A stretch of DNA of 41,637 nt from Chloroflexota bacterium (GTDB taxonomy: Bacteria; Chloroflexota; Dehalococcoidia; Dehalococcoidales; UBA2162), in NCBI GenBank assembly GCA_016190895.1, contig JACPPR010000053.1:1-41637 (forward strand), in the 5' to 3' direction. The translations under genes were made by a program, and so were the position numbers. Shown here piece by piece: positions 38,059 through 41,637 of this stretch; position 1 is the first letter of the stretch, and the number at the start of each line of letters is the position of its first letter. The notes beneath the pieces are model-generated. The model was not told the origin of the DNA. It worked only from the letters and a program-made list of their open reading frames with translations, and made no database searches.

Positions 38059-38159
38059 CATACCGACCCCCGTGTCGGTGTACGGGGTAAATTCCAGAAT
38101 GCCTGCACCGTAGTTCGTAGTCCGGGTTTTCTGGATTCCGTGTCAGGCATGGAATGACA
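38059..38159. repeat. Family B repeat flanked by family C pieces
   Basis: Inverted copy: CATACCGACCCCCGTGTCGG then TGTACGGGG, and at the other end TCTGGATTCCGTGTCAGGCA then TGGAATGACA. Family C motifs (CAAAGGTCAG, 37998; TTTGGATTTTGACATTTGGA, 38178) lie on both sides. Confidence 0.75.
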
Positions 38160-38209
38160 GGACGTTTGGTTTTGAGCTTTGGATTTTGACATTTGGATTT
38201 AGGGTAGAT

Positions 38210-38626
38210 ATGCCATTCAGTCATGAGACTCTATCCACAATCAATCTCATAGTGCAGGCAATCCTGCTGCTCACGGTCCTGCTGGCCGCCTGGCAGGCTA
38301 GAAAAAAGCGGCTTATCAAACACTGCAAAATTGTCAACGTGGTTATGGTGGTGCAGCTAATCGCCGTCTTCCTGGTGATGGCGCCGTCTTTTTTGAGTCT
38401 TTCGCAAAACGTTTCCGCTCCGCTGTTCTTCCATGTTGAAGCCCGGTTGCATCTCAGTCTTGGCTTGCTTATTGTCCTGTTGTGGCTCTATGTTAATCTG
38501 GCGGTTAGAGGGCGTGTCCGGGTATTTGGTCAACTTAAGACATATATGAGGACGGCGCTTGTTGCGTGGGTACTGACATTTGTTCTCGGCGTGCACCTCT
38601 ATTTGCTGCTTTATGTGCTGACATAA
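38210..38626 (+). CDS. Four-TM membrane protein
   Basis: 138 residues with four membrane helices: about 12-30 (NLIVQAILLLTVLLAAW), 42-62 (IVNVVMVVQLIAVFLVM), 84-102 (LHLSLGLLIVLLWLYVN) and 116-136. The layout and KKRLIKHCKIVNVVM then HVEARLHLSLG resemble DUF420-like proteins, but I am not certain. ATG 38210 follows AGGGTAGAT, which is itself part of family C repeat sequence; the frame extends to 38186 through that repeat. Confidence 0.6.
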   Translation: MPFSHETLSTINLIVQAILLLTVLLAAWQARKKRLIKHCKIVNVVMVVQLIAVFLVMAPSFLSLSQNVSAPLFFHVEARLHLSLGLLIVLLWLYVNLAVRGRVRVFGQLKTYMRTALVAWVLTFVLGVHLYLLLYVLT

Positions 38627-38764
38627 CGAAATTCAAATCTCAAATGGCAAAGGTCAAAGAACCCACACCCCCCAGGTTCTTCGCTACGGACAAAAGCACT
38701 TTTGATACATGACCCCTGAAAGGAGAGGGGGACAAAGAGGGTGAAGGGCAATCAATTTATGAAC

Positions 38765-39316
38765 TTATAAACCCAGCGAAGGGGCGATGCCCTGCATCGA
38801 CTGTAAGCCCAACTCAAGGAACTCGTCCAACCCGAGTCCCAGTCCGCTGCAGGTAGCGATGTACTCCCGGTTGGCGCCGGCGGCAAAGCTTTTCTCTTTG
38901 AATCTCTTTCTGACCGATTTGGCTTCGACGCTGCCCAGTTTCTTGTCGGGTCTGACCAGGGCGGCGGCGGTGATAAGACCGGTCAGCGGGTCGGCGCAAA
39001 AGAGCGCCTTATCGAGCTTCGTTTCGCGGGGCACGCCGTGGGCTTCATTATGGCAGAGAATTGCCCTGGCGATAGTCTCGCTCACACCCATCTCCCTGAC
39101 CATATCGGCCCCGAGACGGCTGTGTTTACTCATATCACCCTCGGTCATCTCCATGTCGATATCGTGCAGGAGACCGGCCAGCCCCCACTCATCCTCATTC
39201 TCGCCAAGGCGCTTGGCCAGCGCCCGCATAATTGCCTCGGCAGCCAGCATGTGCTTCACCGAGTTTTCATTCGTCACCTTGGATTTAATTGACTGAAGAG
39301 CTTCTTCCCGGTTCAT
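38765..39316 (-). CDS. HD-domain phosphohydrolase
   Basis: 183 residues with an HD-domain metal site: His in NSVKHMLAAEA, the HD pair in GLLHDIDMEMTEGDMSKHS, His in ILCHNEAHG, and Asp in FCADPLTG. HD proteins hydrolyse phosphate esters, often nucleotides; the substrate here is unknown. It starts inside the end of the MFS gene (32-base overlap, 39285-39316), so the two are probably translated from one mRNA. Confidence 0.85.
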   Translation of the reverse strand: MNREEALQSIKSKVTNENSVKHMLAAEAIMRALAKRLGENEDEWGLAGLLHDIDMEMTEGDMSKHSRLGADMVREMGVSETIARAILCHNEAHGVPRETKLDKALFCADPLTGLITAAALVRPDKKLGSVEAKSVRKRFKEKSFAAGANREYIATCSGLGLGLDEFLELGLQSMQGIAPSLGL

Positions 39317-40568
39317 TTTTCACCTCCTGGCGGATTGGCTTGAGCATGGTGATAAGTATTAAACCAATAATCGCCGCTAAAAGCAAGATTAGGAAAGCCC
39401 AGCGGTAAGTGCCGCTGACATCGAAGAGCCGTCCGGTAATGATGGGGCTAATGGCGCCGAAGAGGGTGCCGCTGAAAATAACGATGCCCAGCAGGCTGCC
39501 CTGGGAGCGGGTGCCGAACAGCCAGGCGATGAGCGGCGAGATTTGAGCAAAGAAGCCGCCGTGGTTGAAGCCATAGATGGCGGCGAATAAATACAACATC
39601 CATAATTCTTTAGCGAACTGCAGCCAGGATAAGGCCGTCACGAGGAGTATGAAGCAGATGAGGATGCCCCGCTGGCGCCCGATTTTATCACTGGAAAAGC
39701 CCATAATTAACCGGCCGGCGATGCTGCTCCCGCCAATGGTAGCCACGATGCTGGCGGCCAGCGGCTTCGAGATGCCGAGGTCGACGGCGTAAGGGACGAT
39801 ATGAGTCAGCACGCTTTGGGCGGCGAAGAGCAGAGCCGCGTAGAGTCCGCAGACCAGCCAGAGCTGCCGGGTACGGATGGCCTGGCGAAGACTCAACCCC
39901 GTTTCGGCGGCAATCTGTCCGTTAAGGTCTTGCCGTTTTTCTCCGTCCGGCAGCAGCCCTATTTCACGCGGGTCGCGCCGCAGTAACTGGGCAAGGGGAA
40001 TAACTGTGACCAGAACCAGGATGCCCAGAATCAGAAAAGCGGTGCGCCATTCGTACCGGTCGATTAATACAGTGGCTATTACAGGCATAACCGTCATGCC
40101 CACGCCGGTGCCGACCTTGGTGATGCCGCTCATCATGCCTCGCTTCTTGAAGAACCACCTGACGACGAGAGACAACGGCACCACGTCCGATGGGCTGAAG
40201 CCGATGCCGATAATGGCAAAGACCAGATAGACCTGCCAGAGAGTGCTGACCTGCGACATCAGCAGGTAGCCCGCGCCGAAAATAACCGTGCCGATACTCA
40301 AAACGATGCGGGGACCGAAGCGGTCGGCGAGTATCCCCATCAAGATAGCCATGAAACCCATTACGAAGAAGCTGAGCGAGGAGGCTGCCGAAATGGCTGC
40401 TCTGGAAGCCTGAAAGTAGTCCTGCAATGGGTTGAAGAAGACGCCGAAGGTATTGACGATGCCGTGAATTACCACCATCGCCAAGAAGCTGGCGGCGACC
40501 ACGATATAGCCGTAGAACAGTTTTGGCTTAGCGGCGGCGGTCAAAGGCAATGAGCGGTTACTTGCCAA
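39285..40568 (-). CDS. MFS transporter, monocarboxylate/oxalate-formate type
   Basis: 427 residues, 12 membrane helices. The start FYGYIVVAASFLAMVVIHGI, then NTFGVFFNPL, and GILADRFGPRIVLSIGT (motif A) are typical of the OFA/MCT branch of the major facilitator family, which move small organic acids. Helix 4 region IGIGFSPSDVVPLSLVVRWF, KKRG supports this. It begins six bases after the uvrA stop and overlaps the HD gene, giving an operon uvrA-MFS-HD. Confidence 0.88.
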   Translation of the reverse strand: MASNRSLPLTAAAKPKLFYGYIVVAASFLAMVVIHGIVNTFGVFFNPLQDYFQASRAAISAASSLSFFVMGFMAILMGILADRFGPRIVLSIGTVIFGAGYLLMSQVSTLWQVYLVFAIIGIGFSPSDVVPLSLVVRWFFKKRGMMSGITKVGTGVGMTVMPVIATVLIDRYEWRTAFLILGILVLVTVIPLAQLLRRDPREIGLLPDGEKRQDLNGQIAAETGLSLRQAIRTRQLWLVCGLYAALLFAAQSVLTHIVPYAVDLGISKPLAASIVATIGGSSIAGRLIMGFSSDKIGRQRGILICFILLVTALSWLQFAKELWMLYLFAAIYGFNHGGFFAQISPLIAWLFGTRSQGSLLGIVIFSGTLFGAISPIITGRLFDVSGTYRWAFLILLLAAIIGLILITMLKPIRQEVKNEPGRSSSVN

Positions 40569-40574
40569 TCGACC

Positions 40575-41637
40575 TCACGAGCGGGTCCTTCCGGAAAGGA
40601 CGAGTTTACTATTTTTAGAGAGCGTCTTTTTCAGGTAACGCCCCGTGGCTGAAGACTTTTCCCGGGCAACTTCTTCAGGAGTACCCGTGGTCACGATGCG
40701 GCCGCCCGCGTCACCCGCCCCGGGACCAAGGTCGATAATATGGTCGGCATTCTTCATCACATCCAGGTGGTGTTCGATGACAACGACCGTGTTACCGACA
40801 TCGACCAGGCGCTGCAGCACGCCGAGCAAGGCATCTACATCTTGAAAAGAAAGCCCGGTCGTCGGCTCATCGAGGATGTAAAGCGTGCTGCCGGTGGCCC
40901 GCCGGGATAGTTCGGTTGCCAGTTTTACCCTCTGGGCTTCACCGCCGGAGAGGGTGGGCGCCGGCTGGCCGAGGCGGATATAGCCCAGCCCGACGTCTCT
41001 AATGGTCTCCAGTTTGTTCTTTATCTTGGGGAAATGTTCGAAGAAGGCAAGCGCCTGCTCGACGGTCATGTCCAGGACTTCGGCGATGTTCTTACCCCTG
41101 AATTTAATCTCAAGGGCTTCGCGGTTGTAACGCTTGCCCTGGCAGACCTCGCAGGGGACGGTCACATCGGGCAGGAACTGCATCTCTATCTGGATGAACC
41201 CTTCGCCTCCGCAGGCTTCACAGCGCCCGCCTTTGACATTAAAGGAGAACCGTCCGGGACCGTAGCCCCTCAGCCGGGACTCGGGCACGGTGGCAAAAAG
41301 CTCCCTGATTGGGGTAAATACGCCGGTGTAGGTGGCCGGATTGCTGCGGGGCGTCCTGCCGATAGGGGACTGGTCGATATCGACCACTTTGTCGATAAAC
41401 TCGGTGCCGGTAATTTCGTCGAAATCGCCCGGCCTCTCCCGTGACTTGTAGAACATTTGCGCCAGCTTCTTGTACATTATCTCGTTGATGAGAGTGCTTT
41501 TGCCGGAGCCGGAAACGCCGGTGACACAAACAAATTTGCCCAGCGGAATACCCACCGTCAAATTTTTGAGGTTATTGTGGCGGGCGCCCTTGATGACAAT
41601 TTCCCGGCCCGAGCCGGGGCGGCGCTGCCCCGGTACC
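40575..41637 (-). CDS. uvrA: UvrABC system protein A, C-terminal part (cut by window end)
   Basis: C-terminal 354 or so residues of UvrA, the damage-recognition ATPase of nucleotide excision repair. The frame continues without interruption to the window end ([20 protein letters not shown]). Visible: second Walker [13 protein letters not shown], zinc finger [22 protein letters not shown] signature [12 protein letters not shown], Walker [12 protein letters not shown], and H-loop VIEHHLDVM. Codon use is even and the C-terminus is normal. The N-terminal half lies outside the window. Confidence 0.97.
   Translation of the reverse strand, partial: VPGQRRPGSGREIVIKGARHNNLKNLTVGIPLGKFVCVTGVSGSGKSTLINEIMYKKLAQMFYKSRERPGDFDEITGTEFIDKVVDIDQSPIGRTPRSNPATYTGVFTPIRELFATVPESRLRGYGPGRFSFNVKGGRCEACGGEGFIQIEMQFLPDVTVPCEVCQGKRYNREALEIKFRGKNIAEVLDMTVEQALAFFEHFPKIKNKLETIRDVGLGYIRLGQPAPTLSGGEAQRVKLATELSRRATGSTLYILDEPTTGLSFQDVDALLGVLQRLVDVGNTVVVIEHHLDVMKNADHIIDLGPGAGDAGGRIVTTGTPEEVAREKSSATGRYLKKTLSKNSKLVLSGRTRS

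Overview
The window looks like a chromosomal segment of an uncultured Chloroflexota bacterium, probably class Dehalococcoidia. This is an inference from gene content and order, not from a marker tree. The supporting signs are a GuaB3-type IMP dehydrogenase relative, a short YidC without a large periplasmic domain, many lipoproteins with LSAC/LSGC-type lipoboxes, zinc-ribbon mini-proteins, a ChrB-like protein, and intergenic spaces full of short palindromic repeats.

Layout. 1-9195 is the ribosome and membrane-insertion cluster: rpsR, rpmH, rnpA, yidD, then yidC and jag. About 6 kb has been put between yidD and yidC: a HicA/HicB toxin-antitoxin pair, an unknown gene with a low-molecular-weight phosphatase, a ChrB-like gene divergent from an unknown Cys-containing gene, a lipoprotein with two tandem repeats, and a beta-propeller lipoprotein. 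9196-16710 holds a large repeat cluster, guaB3, a frameshifted HAD hydrolase, a very large receiver/LuxR/zinc-ribbon/membrane/glycosidase-like fusion interrupted at a run of eight G, an unknown acidic-tailed protein and tRNA-Thr(CGT).

16674-26084 is an integrated element of about 9.4 kb, bounded by a 37-bp direct repeat of the 5' half of tRNA-Thr. It carries a tyrosine integrase, a divergent regulatory region, excisionase-like HTH proteins, a primase-polymerase/RepA helicase followed by iterons, a terminase-small-subunit-like protein, and an oppositely transcribed five-gene operon of membrane, lipo- and nuclease proteins. It has no capsid, portal, tail or large terminase gene. This is the layout of a phage satellite (PICI-like), and it is the most interesting system here. 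The insertion also moved tRNA-Thr away from what looks like its own promoter.

26184-41637 is ordinary chromosome: an MFS transporter, rsmI, a zinc-ribbon protein, metG, a polyprenyl diphosphate synthase, ftsH, a lipoprotein/membrane-protein pair, an endonuclease IV-like TIM barrel, an iron-sulfur flavoprotein-like protein with a collagen-like insert, a small membrane protein, an HD-domain protein, a second MFS transporter and the 3' part of uvrA, which runs off the window.

Throughout, intergenic regions carry several families of hairpin repeats. Copies of different families have the same 25-30 bp mini-palindrome inserted at defined points, so the repeats are nested.
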